Shown here piece after piece: positions 53,704 through 62,652 of a stretch of DNA of 64,000 nt. Numbering within the stretch: position 1 is the first letter of the stretch; each line of letters starts with the position of its first letter. Below the pieces are notes generated by a model. It was not told where the DNA came from. It saw nothing but the letters and a program-made list of their open reading frames with translations, and searched no databases. The position numbers and the translations under genes were made by a program. This DNA is from Sphingorhabdus wooponensis (GTDB lineage: Bacteria > Pseudomonadota > Alphaproteobacteria > Sphingomonadales > Sphingomonadaceae), in NCBI RefSeq assembly GCF_003933235.1, contig NZ_RWJI01000001.1:61001-125000 (forward strand), in the 5' to 3' direction.

Positions 53704-55026
53704 TCAGGTGAAGGCTTTGGAACCCCTTGCAAGTCGTAAGAGCCAGAAAACCGGAAAGCCCGCGAGCAATAAGGCAATGCCCCAGACCAAGGCTTCGGCG
53801 CCTGCGCCATATATCGTCCAGCAGGAATAGAGCGCGGCCAGCAATAAGATGACTTTAAACCCTGCGCCTACTCTCAATATACCCGTCTGGATGAGCCGGA
53901 ATGCCGCCGCTGCGCAACCGAAATACATGACCAGAACGATGGCCGTGGTGAGCAATATCAGAAATTCAAACATAGAGGCCATCGTCCGGCTGCTGTTCAT
54001 CAGGATAACAAGCGTCAACAGGCTTGTACTAAACAGATGTGCGTTACGCGGCGTGCCATTGGCGGCGGCCTTGCCCATGAATGCGGGAAACAAGCCATCG
54101 CGTGCCAAAGCGGCGGGTAATTCCGCCTGACACATGATCCACCCGTTCAATGCACCAAGCGCGCTGATTGCGCCAATAGCAGCAATAGCGGTGCCAGCAT
54201 TGGTGCCAGCATAGACGCTCACAAAATCAGCAAATGGCGCGGCAGAGGCGCTGGTGATCGCGACGGGTAGCATCAAGACGACAGCAGAGCAGACCAAGAT
54301 ATAGATGCCCCCTGCGCCAGCGGTCCCGAACAATGTCGCGCGATTGATAGTGCGTTCAGGATCTTGCACCTTATCCGCTGGAACAGTAGCCAGCTCAAGG
54401 CCCAGCATTGCCCAAAGTGTCAAAATGGTGGCCGTCGAAATGCTTGCCGTCGAAATGTCTGCGAGTTCGAAGCTGCGGACAATGCCAGTGCCCTTGATCG
54501 CTAATATATATGCTGCAAGGCCAATAACCGCGATGAGCGGGAGCAACTTTGCAATCGTCCAGATAATCTGCACCTGTCCCGCCAGCTTTGTGCCGCGAAT
54601 GTTGATCAGCGTAAAACCCCATACGATGGCTATGGTCACGGCGGCGGACACGCCATGGGTGCCGACGACAGGGAATAATTGGCTAAGATAGCTAACCGCT
54701 GCTGTCGCTATGGCGGCATTGCCCACCCACATCGAAATCCAATACGCCCATGCAATTGCAAAGCCTGCACCATCGCCAAATGCAGCCCGTGTGTAGGCAT
54801 AAGGCCCGCCGGCCTTTGGCAATGCTTTGCTCAGCGCGCCAAAGACCGAAGCGACGCACAATGCGCCCGAAACGGTAATCGTCCAACCAATGACGGAATT
54901 CCATCCTAAGGGCGCAAGGCTCGCGGGTAACAGAAATACGCCCGATCCGATCATGCTGCCCATGACCAAAGCGAGCGCCATCCAGAACCCCATGGGCCGT
55001 GCTACTGCGGCTGTATCTTGCTTCAC
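53704..55026 (-). CDS. APC family amino acid permease
   Basis: A 440-residue, twelve-helix APC-superfamily permease. The first helix has the unwound GSMIGSGVFLLPASLAPLG substrate site, and ALSKALPKAGGPYAYTRAAFGDGAGFAIAWAYWISMWVGNAAIA is typical of the arginine:agmatine/basic amino acid antiporter-like branch. The later helix PAALARDGLFPAFMGKAAANGTPRNAHLF is conserved. It is followed by the semialdehyde dehydrogenase gene. The exact amino acid or amine carried cannot be read. Confidence 0.93.
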   Translation of the reverse strand: MKQDTAAVARPMGFWMALALVMGSMIGSGVFLLPASLAPLGWNSVIGWTITVSGALCVASVFGALSKALPKAGGPYAYTRAAFGDGAGFAIAWAYWISMWVGNAAIATAAVSYLSQLFPVVGTHGVSAAVTIAIVWGFTLINIRGTKLAGQVQIIWTIAKLLPLIAVIGLAAYILAIKGTGIVRSFELADISTASISTATILTLWAMLGLELATVPADKVQDPERTINRATLFGTAGAGGIYILVCSAVVLMLPVAITSASAAPFADFVSVYAGTNAGTAIAAIGAISALGALNGWIMCQAELPAALARDGLFPAFMGKAAANGTPRNAHLFSTSLLTLVILMNSSRTMASMFEFLILLTTAIVLVMYFGCAAAAFRLIQTGILRVGAGFKVILLLAALYSCWTIYGAGAEALVWGIALLLAGFPVFWLLRLARGSKAFT

Positions 55027-55096
55027 CTAATCCCCCTTGTTTCGTGCACGCTGGCATGGAACGGGGGCAAAAGCCAAGCTTTGTTTAGGCTGCCGC

Positions 55097-55900
55097 TTAA
55101 TGCGCGAGCAATATAGGGATACCAAGCTCGCTTAGCATGAACCGTGTCACGCCGCCAAATAGGGTCTCCCGCCACCGTCCGTGACTGTAGGCGCCCATGA
55201 CAAGGAAGTCGGGTCTCCATACCTTCGTTTCTGCTAATAGCCTCTCCTCAACGCTCTGATCGCCTTTTGCCGCAACGGCGATTTCGGCATTGATGCCGTG
55301 CCGCGACAAATAGGTCGCCGCGTCAGTGACGGGGAATTGCTCCGGCACCATCTCGATTTCCGATATGCGGACAAAGGATGCGGCTTGAAGCAAGGGTAAC
55401 GCCGCGCGCAATGCGTTGGCGGCTTCAAATCCGCCATCATATGCGACCATGGCGCGGTCGAAAGAAAGGGGCGCGGCGTTCGCCGGGACCGCTAGAACCG
55501 GGGTACGCGATGCCGTGACGACATCACTAATCCAAGCGCGCGCAGTGCCTGTCGTGCCCGCTGCATCCAACGACATGATCAGTATATCCCCCAATCGCCC
55601 AGCGTTGATCAGCGCGTCTGACGTCGTGCCATCAAATATTTGCCAGTCCCAAGGGACATCATCCGCTTTCAACCGCGCATCGATCCGCGTGCACATCTTC
55701 TCGCGCTCTTTTTCTGCTGCTTCAAAGGCCTCGGCAACGAAATGCGCGCCGCCAAACATATCGAACGCCACATAATCTTGTGTCGGTCGAGGCAAAATGA
55801 GCGACATATGCCCGTGAAAACGCCGTGCAAGGTCAAGACCCGCCTGGAGCCGGCTTTCAAAGGCGTTATCTCCGCCTGCATGTACCATGATAGACTTCAT
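55097..55900 (-). CDS. Tandem universal stress protein (UspA family)
   Basis: A 267-residue protein with two Usp folds. The first (1-140, MKSIMVHAGGDNAFESRLQAG) is divergent, with no clear ATP loop. The second (about 145-267) has VAYDGGFEAANALRAALPLL and the ATP-binding pattern VMGAYSHGRWRETLFGGVTRFML. Tandem Usps often respond to oxygen limitation. ATG 55900 has TAAGGAA upstream; an ATG at 55906 is an alternative. A perfect FNR/FixK box lies 80 bases upstream. Confidence 0.93.
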   Translation of the reverse strand: MKSIMVHAGGDNAFESRLQAGLDLARRFHGHMSLILPRPTQDYVAFDMFGGAHFVAEAFEAAEKEREKMCTRIDARLKADDVPWDWQIFDGTTSDALINAGRLGDILIMSLDAAGTTGTARAWISDVVTASRTPVLAVPANAAPLSFDRAMVAYDGGFEAANALRAALPLLQAASFVRISEIEMVPEQFPVTDAATYLSRHGINAEIAVAAKGDQSVEERLLAETKVWRPDFLVMGAYSHGRWRETLFGGVTRFMLSELGIPILLAH

Positions 55901-55979
55901 CGTCATTTCCTTACCTAACGGCCGGTAGTGCTGCGCCGGTCCCACTGATATGATTCTGGACCTAAACGCCGCAAAGTCA

Positions 55980-55993
55980 TTGATGGACATCAA
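55980..55993. promoter_or_regulatory. FNR/FixK-type box upstream of the universal stress protein
   Basis: TTGATGGACATCAA fits the TTGAT-N4-ATCAA consensus at every defined base. Toward the usp gene, CAGAAT lies where a -10 box would be if the site were centred at -41.5. In the other direction TATTAT lies in a workable place for the GNAT gene. CRP/FNR-type proteins bind this motif; which one is unknown. Confidence 0.75.
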
Positions 55994-56042
55994 ACACAGC
56001 AAAAAACTTTCAAAGCGCGGAATATTATGTCAGCCATGACCT

Positions 56043-56600
56043 ATGATTAATGGAAGACCGGCTTTAACGAATTTGGAGGTACGGCCTGCGCGTGCCGCCG
56101 ATGCTGATGCCATCGCCGGTATTTATGCGCATCATGTGCTGCATGGTACCGCCAGCTTTGATGCTGTTGCGCGCACGCCAGTTCAAACCGAAGAGAAGAT
56201 GCGCGACACATTGTCCAAAGGATGGCCGTTCATTGTGGCAGAGCGTGCCGAAATGATCATGGGCTATGCGTATGTGACGGGGTTTCGCGACCGGCCTGCT
56301 TATAATTATACCTGCGAAAATTCGATCTATCTCGATCCCGCTTGTGTGGGGCAGGGTGTGGGCGTGCAATTGATGCGCGCGTTAATGGAGCGCGCACGTG
56401 ATTGCGGCTTTCGTCAAATGATCGCCGTCATTGGCGGCGGCGAACCCGCCTCGGTTGCTTTACACAGTAAAATGGGTTTCACCCATGCCGGACGTATGCG
56501 CAACGTTGGCCGTAAATTTGGACGCTGGCTTGACACCGTCTACATGCAAGCCGAGCTTGGTGATGGAGACCGATCAGCGCCAGCGCGAGAGCCTGCCTAA
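56043..56600 (+). CDS. GNAT acetyltransferase, phosphinothricin acetyltransferase-like
   Basis: A 185-residue GNAT protein. VRPARAADADAIAGIYAHHVLHGTASFD and WPFIVAERAEMIMGYAYVTGFRDRPAYNYTCENSIYLDPACVGQGVGVQLM hold the acetyl-CoA loop (QGVGVQ). MIAVIGGGEPASVALHSKMGFTHAGRM is typical of the Pat/Bar and methionine sulfoximine acetyltransferase group that acetylates amino-acid analogues. It is divergent from the stress protein gene across 142 bp that includes the FNR-type box. An in-frame extension upstream is not seen. Confidence 0.92.
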   Translation: MINGRPALTNLEVRPARAADADAIAGIYAHHVLHGTASFDAVARTPVQTEEKMRDTLSKGWPFIVAERAEMIMGYAYVTGFRDRPAYNYTCENSIYLDPACVGQGVGVQLMRALMERARDCGFRQMIAVIGGGEPASVALHSKMGFTHAGRMRNVGRKFGRWLDTVYMQAELGDGDRSAPAREPA

Positions 56601-56650
56601 TCGATTACAGGATGATTGCGCGATAGTCGTGCGTAAAGGAGAGAGCAAAT

Positions 56651-57571
56651 ATGGCTGAGTTTGAATTGGTCGCCGATGGACTTCGCTTCCCCGAAGGTCC
56701 CGTGGTCATGCCCGATGGTAGCGTCATATTGGTAGAGATTGCGCAAGGCCAAATCACGCGCGTACGCCCTGATGGCAGCAAATCCGTCATCGCCAAGCCC
56801 GGTGGTGGACCGAATGGCTTAGCCATGGGGCCGGATGGCAAGCTGTATTGCTGCAACAATGGCGGGTTTGAATATATGGAAGCCAATGGCTTTCTCGCGC
56901 CGCATGGTATTGCCAAGGATTATTCAGGTGGCCGGATTGAACGCATCGATATCGAAACCGGCGAAGTCGAAATATTGTATAAATCAGGTGACTTTGGGTG
57001 CAGTCTGCGCGGGCCGAACGACATTGTGTTCGACGCACATGGTGGGTTTTGGTTCACTGATCATGGCAAGATCGACTATGCCAAGCGAAGCCATGATGTC
57101 GTCGGCATCTTCTATGCCAAGGCCGATGGCAGCCATTTGGAAGAAGTCATCTTCCCGTCAAACAACCCCAATGGCGTTGGTTTGTCCCCCGATGGGAACA
57201 CGCTTTATGCTGCCGAAACTTACACCTGCCGCTTGATGCAGTTCAACATCACCGCGCCAGGCAAGGTTGCTGGGGATGCGGGCCCCGGCGGGCCAGGCAT
57301 TCCGGTTTACCGCCCAGCGGGCTATAAATTCTTTGATAGCCTTGGCATGGAGGCCAATGGCAATATCTGCGTCGCAACCATCGGTGAATGCGGGATAAGC
57401 GTGATTTCTCCCGCAGGCGAGCTGGTCGAATTTGTTGCAACCGATGATATTTTTACAACCAACATTGCCTTTGGCGGCGATGATATGATGGACGCCTATA
57501 TCTGCCTCTCGGGCAGCGGGCGTCTCGTTAAAACCCGATGGGCGCGGCCGGGGCTGAAGCTGCAATATTAG
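56651..57571 (+). CDS. SMP-30/gluconolactonase family protein
   Basis: A 306-residue six-bladed beta-propeller lactonase. FPEGPVVMPDGSVILVE supplies the conserved metal Glu, GGGPNGLAMGPDGKLY and LRGPNDIVFDAHGGFWFTDHG supply the Asn and Asp ligands, and FPSNNPNGVGLSPDGNTLY completes the site. Such enzymes hydrolyse sugar or other lactones with a divalent metal. AAGGAGAG is upstream of the ATG. It lies 50 bp after the GNAT gene and 16 bp before the VIT1-like gene. Confidence 0.93.
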   Translation: MAEFELVADGLRFPEGPVVMPDGSVILVEIAQGQITRVRPDGSKSVIAKPGGGPNGLAMGPDGKLYCCNNGGFEYMEANGFLAPHGIAKDYSGGRIERIDIETGEVEILYKSGDFGCSLRGPNDIVFDAHGGFWFTDHGKIDYAKRSHDVVGIFYAKADGSHLEEVIFPSNNPNGVGLSPDGNTLYAAETYTCRLMQFNITAPGKVAGDAGPGGPGIPVYRPAGYKFFDSLGMEANGNICVATIGECGISVISPAGELVEFVATDDIFTTNIAFGGDDMMDAYICLSGSGRLVKTRWARPGLKLQY

Positions 57572-57587
57572 AACTGGAAACAAGGAT

Positions 57588-58283
57588 ATGCCTCGGCACA
57601 AGGAAGCGCATCTTATCGACCGCATTGGCTGGTTGCGGGCATCGGTCCTTGGGGCGAATGATGGCATTGTGTCGACGGCTAGCTTGATTGTCGGCGTGGC
57701 CGCGGCGCAAGCAACGCCCGCGACCATATTGCTGACGGGGATTGCGGGACTGGTGGCGGGCGCAATGTCGATGGCGGCGGGTGAATATGTGTCGGTCAGT
57801 TCGCAAGCAGATACGGAAAATGCGGACCGCTTACGGGAAGAGAATGAGCTGGCGACCATTCCCGATAAGGAACGCGAGGAGCTGGTGGGCATTTACGAAG
57901 CGCGGGGTCTCGATCGTGCACTCGCAGAGATAGTGGCGGATAAGCTTACAGCGCACGACGCGCTGGCGACGCATTTGCGCGACGAATTGGGCATGGCCAC
58001 GCACACTGCCGCACGACCAGTGCAGGCGGCATTGGCATCGGCAGCATCTTTCGCAGTTGGCGCGTCATTGCCTTTGGCTATGGTACCCTTATCTCCGTCA
58101 GACTATCTGAGTTGGACCGTATCCATAGCCTCATTGCTATTCCTCGCTATCTTGGGGGCAATTGGGGCTAGAGCTGGCGGTGCACCAATGGGTAGGGCTG
58201 TGATGCGCGTTACCTTTTGGGGGGCGATTGCTATGGCCGCAACGGCTGCTATTGGCGCGTTGTTCGGCACGACGGTTGCCTAA
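57588..58283 (+). CDS. VIT1/CCC1 family iron/manganese transporter
   Basis: A 231-residue protein. RIGWLRASVLGANDGIVSTASLIVGV and GLVAGAMSMAAGEYVSVSSQADTE are the VIT1 signature, followed by a cytoplasmic metal-binding helical domain (about 75-145) rich in Glu, and three more helices. The family exports Fe2+ or Mn2+ from the cytosol. AAGGA precedes ATG 57588. It is closely spaced with the lactonase gene before and the HAD gene after (8 bp). Confidence 0.93.
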   Translation: MPRHKEAHLIDRIGWLRASVLGANDGIVSTASLIVGVAAAQATPATILLTGIAGLVAGAMSMAAGEYVSVSSQADTENADRLREENELATIPDKEREELVGIYEARGLDRALAEIVADKLTAHDALATHLRDELGMATHTAARPVQAALASAASFAVGASLPLAMVPLSPSDYLSWTVSIASLLFLAILGAIGARAGGAPMGRAVMRVTFWGAIAMAATAAIGALFGTTVA

Positions 58284-58291
58284 GGAAAAAC

Positions 58292-58951
58292 ATGACGTTC
58301 AATACTGTTATCTTCGATTTTGGCGGGGTCATTACGACTTCGCCATTTGAGGCCTTCAACCGCATGGAGGCGACACGCGGTCTACCTAAGGATTTTGTGC
58401 GTAGCGTGAATGCGCGCAACCCCGATGATAATGCATGGGCGAAGTTTGAACGGGCGGAGTGCAATGCAGCGGAATTTGACGCATTATTTGCCGCCGAAGC
58501 GCGGGCATTGGGGCAGGAACTTGACGGCGCCTCGGTGATTGCCTGCCTATCGGGTGATATCCGCCCTATTATGGTGGCCGCATTGGATGAGTTAAAGTCT
58601 AAGGGCTTTGCACTTGGGTGCATCACAAACAATGTGCCGTCTGGTAAAGGTGCTGCTATGGCAAGCAGTGATGAGAAAGCAGCGGCGATTTCTGCGGTCA
58701 TGGAACGGTTCGACCATATCATTGAATCGAGCAAAGCCGGCGTGCGCAAGCCCGATCCACGTATTTATGCCATGATGTGCGCCGCTTTGGCAGTGGCACC
58801 TTCGCAATGCATCTATCTGGACGACCTTGGTATCAACTGCAAACCGGCTGCCTTTATGGGAATGGCTGCCATAAAAGTTACAAGCGCTGATCAAGCTTTA
58901 CATGATTTAGGCGCGCTATTGGCGTTGACCTTCACGCCACTTGGGGTCTAG
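58292..58951 (+). CDS. HAD-IA family hydrolase
   Basis: A 219-residue HAD. Motif I is VIFDFGGVITTSPFEAF, in which the second Asp is replaced by Gly-Gly as in the epoxide-hydrolase N-terminal phosphatase/haloacid dehalogenase-like subgroup. Motif II is LGCITNNVPSGKG, motif III has SKAGVRKPDPRIY, and motif IV is CIYLDDLGINCKPAAFMGM. That subgroup acts on phosphates of acyl or sugar compounds. TAAGGA before ATG 58292 supports the start. The upstream extension to 58217 overlaps the VIT1-like gene and is rejected. Confidence 0.9.
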   Translation: MTFNTVIFDFGGVITTSPFEAFNRMEATRGLPKDFVRSVNARNPDDNAWAKFERAECNAAEFDALFAAEARALGQELDGASVIACLSGDIRPIMVAALDELKSKGFALGCITNNVPSGKGAAMASSDEKAAAISAVMERFDHIIESSKAGVRKPDPRIYAMMCAALAVAPSQCIYLDDLGINCKPAAFMGMAAIKVTSADQALHDLGALLALTFTPLGV

Positions 58952-58992
58952 GCGAAGGGCTGTTCCGTCTCTCCCATTATTTGGAGCATTTC

Positions 58993-59706
58993 ATGGCGAA
59001 GAAACTCTTCCCCGATGCACAATCGGCGCTCGAAGGCGTCCTAAAAAACGATATGCTGATTGCCAGCGGCGGCTTTGGTCTTTGCGGCCTTCCGGAACGC
59101 CTTTTGGATGCTGTGCGCGACAGCGGGGTCACGGGCTTGACCTTTGCGTCCAACAATGCGGGCATCGACAATGAAGGCATCGGCAAGCTGCTTCGGACCA
59201 AGCAAGTCAAAAAAATGATTTCGTCTTATGTTGGTGAGAACAAAGAATTCGAGCGGCAATATTTGGCGGGTGAATTGGAAGTTGAATTTTGCCCACAAGG
59301 CACTTTGGCCGAACGCATGCGCGCTGGCGGCGCTGGTATTCCGGGCTTTTACACCAAAACTGGTGTTGGCACTCTGGTCGCCGAAGGCAAGGAAATGAAA
59401 GAGTTTGGCGGCGAGGAATATATCCTTGAACATGGGATATTCGCCGACCTTTCCATCATCAAAGCTTGGAAGGCGGATGAAAGCGGCAATCTGGTTTTCC
59501 GTAAGACAGCGCGCAATTTCAATTTGCCTGCTTCGACTTGCGGCAAAATTTGTGTGGTTGAGGTCGAAGAATTGGTGCCCGTCGGCAGCCTTGACCCTGA
59601 CTGCATTCATTTGCCCGGCGTCTATGTCCAGCGCATGATCGTTGGGGCGCCTTATGACAAAAAGATTGAGTTCCGCACTGTGCGCGAAACGGAGGCTTCT
59701 ATATGA
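58993..59706 (+). CDS. 3-oxoacid CoA-transferase subunit A
   Basis: A 237-residue family I CoA-transferase alpha subunit. [36 protein letters not shown] and [24 protein letters not shown] are typical, with [27 protein letters not shown] near the C-terminus. Together with subunit B it moves CoA from succinyl-CoA to acetoacetate or similar ketoacids. ATG 58993 has GGAG six bases upstream; an in-frame TTG at 58981 is rejected. Its stop overlaps the subunit B start by four bases. Confidence 0.96.
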   Translation: MAKKLFPDAQSALEGVLKNDMLIASGGFGLCGLPERLLDAVRDSGVTGLTFASNNAGIDNEGIGKLLRTKQVKKMISSYVGENKEFERQYLAGELEVEFCPQGTLAERMRAGGAGIPGFYTKTGVGTLVAEGKEMKEFGGEEYILEHGIFADLSIIKAWKADESGNLVFRKTARNFNLPASTCGKICVVEVEELVPVGSLDPDCIHLPGVYVQRMIVGAPYDKKIEFRTVRETEASI

Positions 59707-60344
59707 GCTGGAGCCGTGATGATATGGCCGCCCGCGCAGCGAAGGAACTGCGCGACGGATTTTATGTGAACCTTGGCATCGGTATTCCGACTTTGGTTGC
59801 GAATCACATTCCGCAAGGCGTCGAAGTAACCCTGCAATCGGAAAACGGCATGTTGGGCATTGGCCCGTTTCCCTATGCGGGCGAAGAAGACGCCGACTTA
59901 ATCAACGCGGGCAAGCAGACGATTAGCGAGCTTCCGCAGACAGCCTATTTCGACAGCGCCGCCAGCTTTGCTATGATCCGTGGTGGGCATATCGATCTGA
60001 CCGTCTTAGGCGCGATGGAAGTGGCGGAGAATGGCGATATCGCTAATTGGATGATCCCCGGCAAGATGATCAAGGGCATGGGCGGTGCGATGGACCTTGT
60101 CGCGGGTGTCAAAAAAATCATCGTGGTGATGGAGCATGTTGCCAAGGACGGTTCGCCCAAATTCATTCCGGCTTGCACGCTTCCGCTAACAGGCAAAAAT
60201 GTCGTCGACATGATCATAACCGATCTTGCGGTGTTTCAGCGGCCCGACAAATCATCTGCGTTCAAACTGATCGAAATGGCGCCCGGCGTATCTGTTGATG
60301 ACATCATGTCAAAAACGACTGCGCATTTTGAGGTTGCGGTCTGA
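59703..60344 (+). CDS. 3-oxoacid CoA-transferase subunit B
   Basis: A 213-residue beta subunit. The catalytic Glu lies in [12 protein letters not shown], preceded by [62 protein letters not shown] and [21 protein letters not shown] follow the SCOT pattern. The Glu forms the covalent CoA intermediate. It is translationally coupled to subunit A. A thiolase is encoded elsewhere in the window, so ketone-body or branched-chain product use is possible. Confidence 0.96.
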   Translation: MSWSRDDMAARAAKELRDGFYVNLGIGIPTLVANHIPQGVEVTLQSENGMLGIGPFPYAGEEDADLINAGKQTISELPQTAYFDSAASFAMIRGGHIDLTVLGAMEVAENGDIANWMIPGKMIKGMGGAMDLVAGVKKIIVVMEHVAKDGSPKFIPACTLPLTGKNVVDMIITDLAVFQRPDKSSAFKLIEMAPGVSVDDIMSKTTAHFEVAV

Positions 60345-60352
60345 TCACCAAT

Positions 60353-61573
60353 ATGCGGCATACTGTATCGGCCTTGATTGCGGTTTCTTTGCTGGCGGTG
60401 ACTGGCCTATGCGCCATGCGCGCCGCGCCTGATGATAATCAGGTTGTCGCAGTATTGCGTAAATTTACCAAACCCCAGACGAATTTGCCGGACCAGCCTC
60501 ATGAATGGCGCGGTCGAATCCAGTATGCGCAACTGGATCAAAAATTTGCGGCCATTGCGCGAAGATCTGAAATGGCCGGGCTTGCCATTGCTATTGTTGA
60601 AGATGGCGAGCTGCGATTTGTCCGCGCATATGGTGTGATTGATCGGGATACGAACGTGCCCGTTACGCTCGGCACGGTTTTCCGGTGGGCTTCAGTGTCC
60701 AAGACCGTTGCGGGGACATTGGCGGCCACTTTCGCCGATGAGGGGCTGGTGGATTTGGACCAGCCAGTCGGGCGTTACCATACATCGCTGCGCCTGCCTG
60801 AAGGTGCCGAAGCTTGGGTGAGTTTCCAACAATTGCTTTCCCAGCAAACCGGCCTCACCAAAAACGCCTATGACGAAAGGTTAGAGGATGGCCAAGATCC
60901 GCGCATGTTGCGTACCAGTCTGGCCAGCGCGCCGTTGCAGTGTCAGCCGGGTTCGTGTCACACGTATCAGAATGTAGCCTTTGACACCGCGACGGAGATA
61001 CTGGAGCAGGCAGCGAAGCGGCCTTATCCAGATGCGGTGAGCGAGCGTTTCTTTTTGCCCTTGGGTATGAACAGCGCCAATTTTGGAATGGCTGGCCTGA
61101 CGGACGCCAAAGATTGGGCGCGGCCGCATAATGGCCGCACGGTCCGCACTGTGAAAGAGACTTATTGGCGCGTTCCGGCAGCTGCGGGTGTTGAAAGCAA
61201 TATCGTTGATTTTGCTCGATGGATGCAGGCGACAATGGGCGACCGTCCCGATGTGCTGCCTGAATCGACGCTGCGGATTGCGCAATCGCCGCGCGTGAAT
61301 ACGGCACCGATTTATGGCGGTGAATTGCGGCAAGCGAATTCAGAGGCACATTATGGCCTTGGCTGGCGCAGTTTTAAATATGACGGACATATATTATTTG
61401 GGCACTCCGGCGCAGTTGACGGCTATCGCGCGACCCTGATTTTTGATCCAGCCAGTCGTGTTGGTGTTGTCGCCATGTGGAACAGCAACTGGGGCACGCC
61501 CTTCCGTATTCCATTTGCGGTGTTTGACAGTTACCATCAACGGACGGACTCGCGCTGGTTGGAACTGGATTGA
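60353..61573 (+). CDS. Serine hydrolase (class C beta-lactamase fold), exported
   Basis: A 406-residue enzyme with an N-terminal signal-like segment (TVSALIAVSLLAVTGLCA). The SxxK motif is SVSK in FRWASVSKTVAGTLA, YxN is YQN in CHTYQNVAFD, and the third motif is HSGAVDGY in LFGHSGAVDGYRATLIF. It is a second member of the same fold as the enzyme at 28979 but of a different subgroup. Periplasmic esterase or peptidase activity is likely; drug resistance is not implied. It begins eight bases after the CoA-transferase B stop. Confidence 0.9.
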   Translation: MRHTVSALIAVSLLAVTGLCAMRAAPDDNQVVAVLRKFTKPQTNLPDQPHEWRGRIQYAQLDQKFAAIARRSEMAGLAIAIVEDGELRFVRAYGVIDRDTNVPVTLGTVFRWASVSKTVAGTLAATFADEGLVDLDQPVGRYHTSLRLPEGAEAWVSFQQLLSQQTGLTKNAYDERLEDGQDPRMLRTSLASAPLQCQPGSCHTYQNVAFDTATEILEQAAKRPYPDAVSERFFLPLGMNSANFGMAGLTDAKDWARPHNGRTVRTVKETYWRVPAAAGVESNIVDFARWMQATMGDRPDVLPESTLRIAQSPRVNTAPIYGGELRQANSEAHYGLGWRSFKYDGHILFGHSGAVDGYRATLIFDPASRVGVVAMWNSNWGTPFRIPFAVFDSYHQRTDSRWLELD

Positions 61574-61623
61574 AAGATCTGTTAAGTGCTTGTTTGAATT
61601 CAGAATCCAAAAAGAAGACTGAC

Positions 61624-62310
61624 ATGGGCTACACCCTCATTACAGCAAACCGCAATTATTCGAGCTGGAGCTTGCGGCCTTGGGTGCTGATGACGATGCT
61701 TGGCATCCCGTTTGAGGACCGCGTGGAGCCCTTTACTGCTGAAAGCAATTATGATGCATTTCGGGCATTTTCACCGACCGGCCAAGTGCCCGTGTTGAAG
61801 GACGGGGCGCGCACGATATGGGATTCGTTGGGCATCACTTTATATCTGTCGGACCGGCACGATGGCGTCTGGCCGTCTGATCCGGCTGCACGGGCGTGGG
61901 CGCAATGCGCCGTTACGGAAATGCATGGCGGTTTTGCTGCCTTGCGAAACGACTGCACAATGAATGTTGGGGTCAGGGTTCAGCCCAAGCCAATGTCGGC
62001 CGCGTTGAAGCGCGATGTCGCGCGTTTGACCGAATTATGGGCGCAAGGGTTAGATGGTTTTGGTGGTCCATTTCTGGCCGGCCCTCAATTTACCGCCGTA
62101 GATGCCTTTTTTGCGCCGGTGGCGTTTCGGGCGCGCACTTACGGACTTGATGTGGGCCATAAGGGCAATGAATGGGTCCAGCATATGCTGGGGCTCGCAC
62201 CGATGCTGGCTTGGGAGCAAGAAGCTTTGTCGGAGAGTTGGCGCGAAGCGGGCCATGAGACGGAGCTGCGGGACTGTGGCGTGATAACCGCCGATTATCG
62301 TCACGGCTGA
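61624..62310 (+). CDS. Glutathione S-transferase family protein
   Basis: A 228-residue GST. The thioredoxin-like domain begins YTLITANRNYSSWSLRPWVLMTMLGIPF, with the Ser pair at the glutathione site, and FSPTGQVPVLKDG holds the cis-Pro; TIWDSLGITLYLSDRH binds the gamma-glutamyl end. The helical domain ends in FFAPVAFRARTYGLD. It resembles the sphingomonad GSTs of the YfcF/zeta-like group. ATG 61624 is used; an in-frame TTG at 61570 overlaps the previous stop. A bidirectional terminator follows. Confidence 0.92.
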   Translation: MGYTLITANRNYSSWSLRPWVLMTMLGIPFEDRVEPFTAESNYDAFRAFSPTGQVPVLKDGARTIWDSLGITLYLSDRHDGVWPSDPAARAWAQCAVTEMHGGFAALRNDCTMNVGVRVQPKPMSAALKRDVARLTELWAQGLDGFGGPFLAGPQFTAVDAFFAPVAFRARTYGLDVGHKGNEWVQHMLGLAPMLAWEQEALSESWREAGHETELRDCGVITADYRHG

Positions 62311-62325
62311 TTAAGGTCAGACATG

Positions 62326-62354
62326 AAAAGGCCGCCTCGTGGGCGGCCTTTTTT
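62326..62354. terminator. Bidirectional Rho-independent terminator
   Basis: GGCCGCC (62330-62336) and GGCGGCC (62342-62348) form a seven-pair stem extended by AAAA/TTTT, with a TCGTG loop and six T downstream on the plus strand and four on the other. It separates the convergent GST and CsbD genes. Confidence 0.92.
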
Positions 62355-62370
62355 CGGGGTTAAACGGAAC

Positions 62371-62553
62371 CTAAACTTTGTCGCCGATTGCGCCCTTTAC
62401 TTTGCCCTTAAGATTCTGGCCTTCGCCTTTGCGTTCTTGCGCAATGCCTTCGGCTTGCAGCGATTGGTTTCCAGATACCTTGCCCGCAGCTTGCTTAAGG
62501 TTTCCTGCGATTTCGTTGCCGAGGCCTTTGGCTTTGTCGTTTAGTTCGCCCAT
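62371..62553 (-). CDS. CsbD family stress protein
   Basis: A 60-residue hydrophilic protein with repeated K-G-x-G-N/E segments: MGELNDKAKGLGNEIAGNLKQAAGKVSGNQSLQAEG, then ERKGEGQNLKGKVKGAIGD. This is the CsbD pattern (general stress response, often sigma-dependent). Biochemical function is unknown. AAAGGACG is upstream of the ATG. It is monocistronic, bounded by the terminator at 62326-62354. Confidence 0.93.
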   Translation of the reverse strand: MGELNDKAKGLGNEIAGNLKQAAGKVSGNQSLQAEGIAQERKGEGQNLKGKVKGAIGDKV

Positions 62554-62652
62554 AATGCACGTCCTTTCTGTGTCATCCGGCCGCGCGTGAATTGCGGGGC
62601 GGTACAGGAAGTGAACCCTGCGGGTGGCCGTTGGTTCCAGCGTGCTTGGCGG

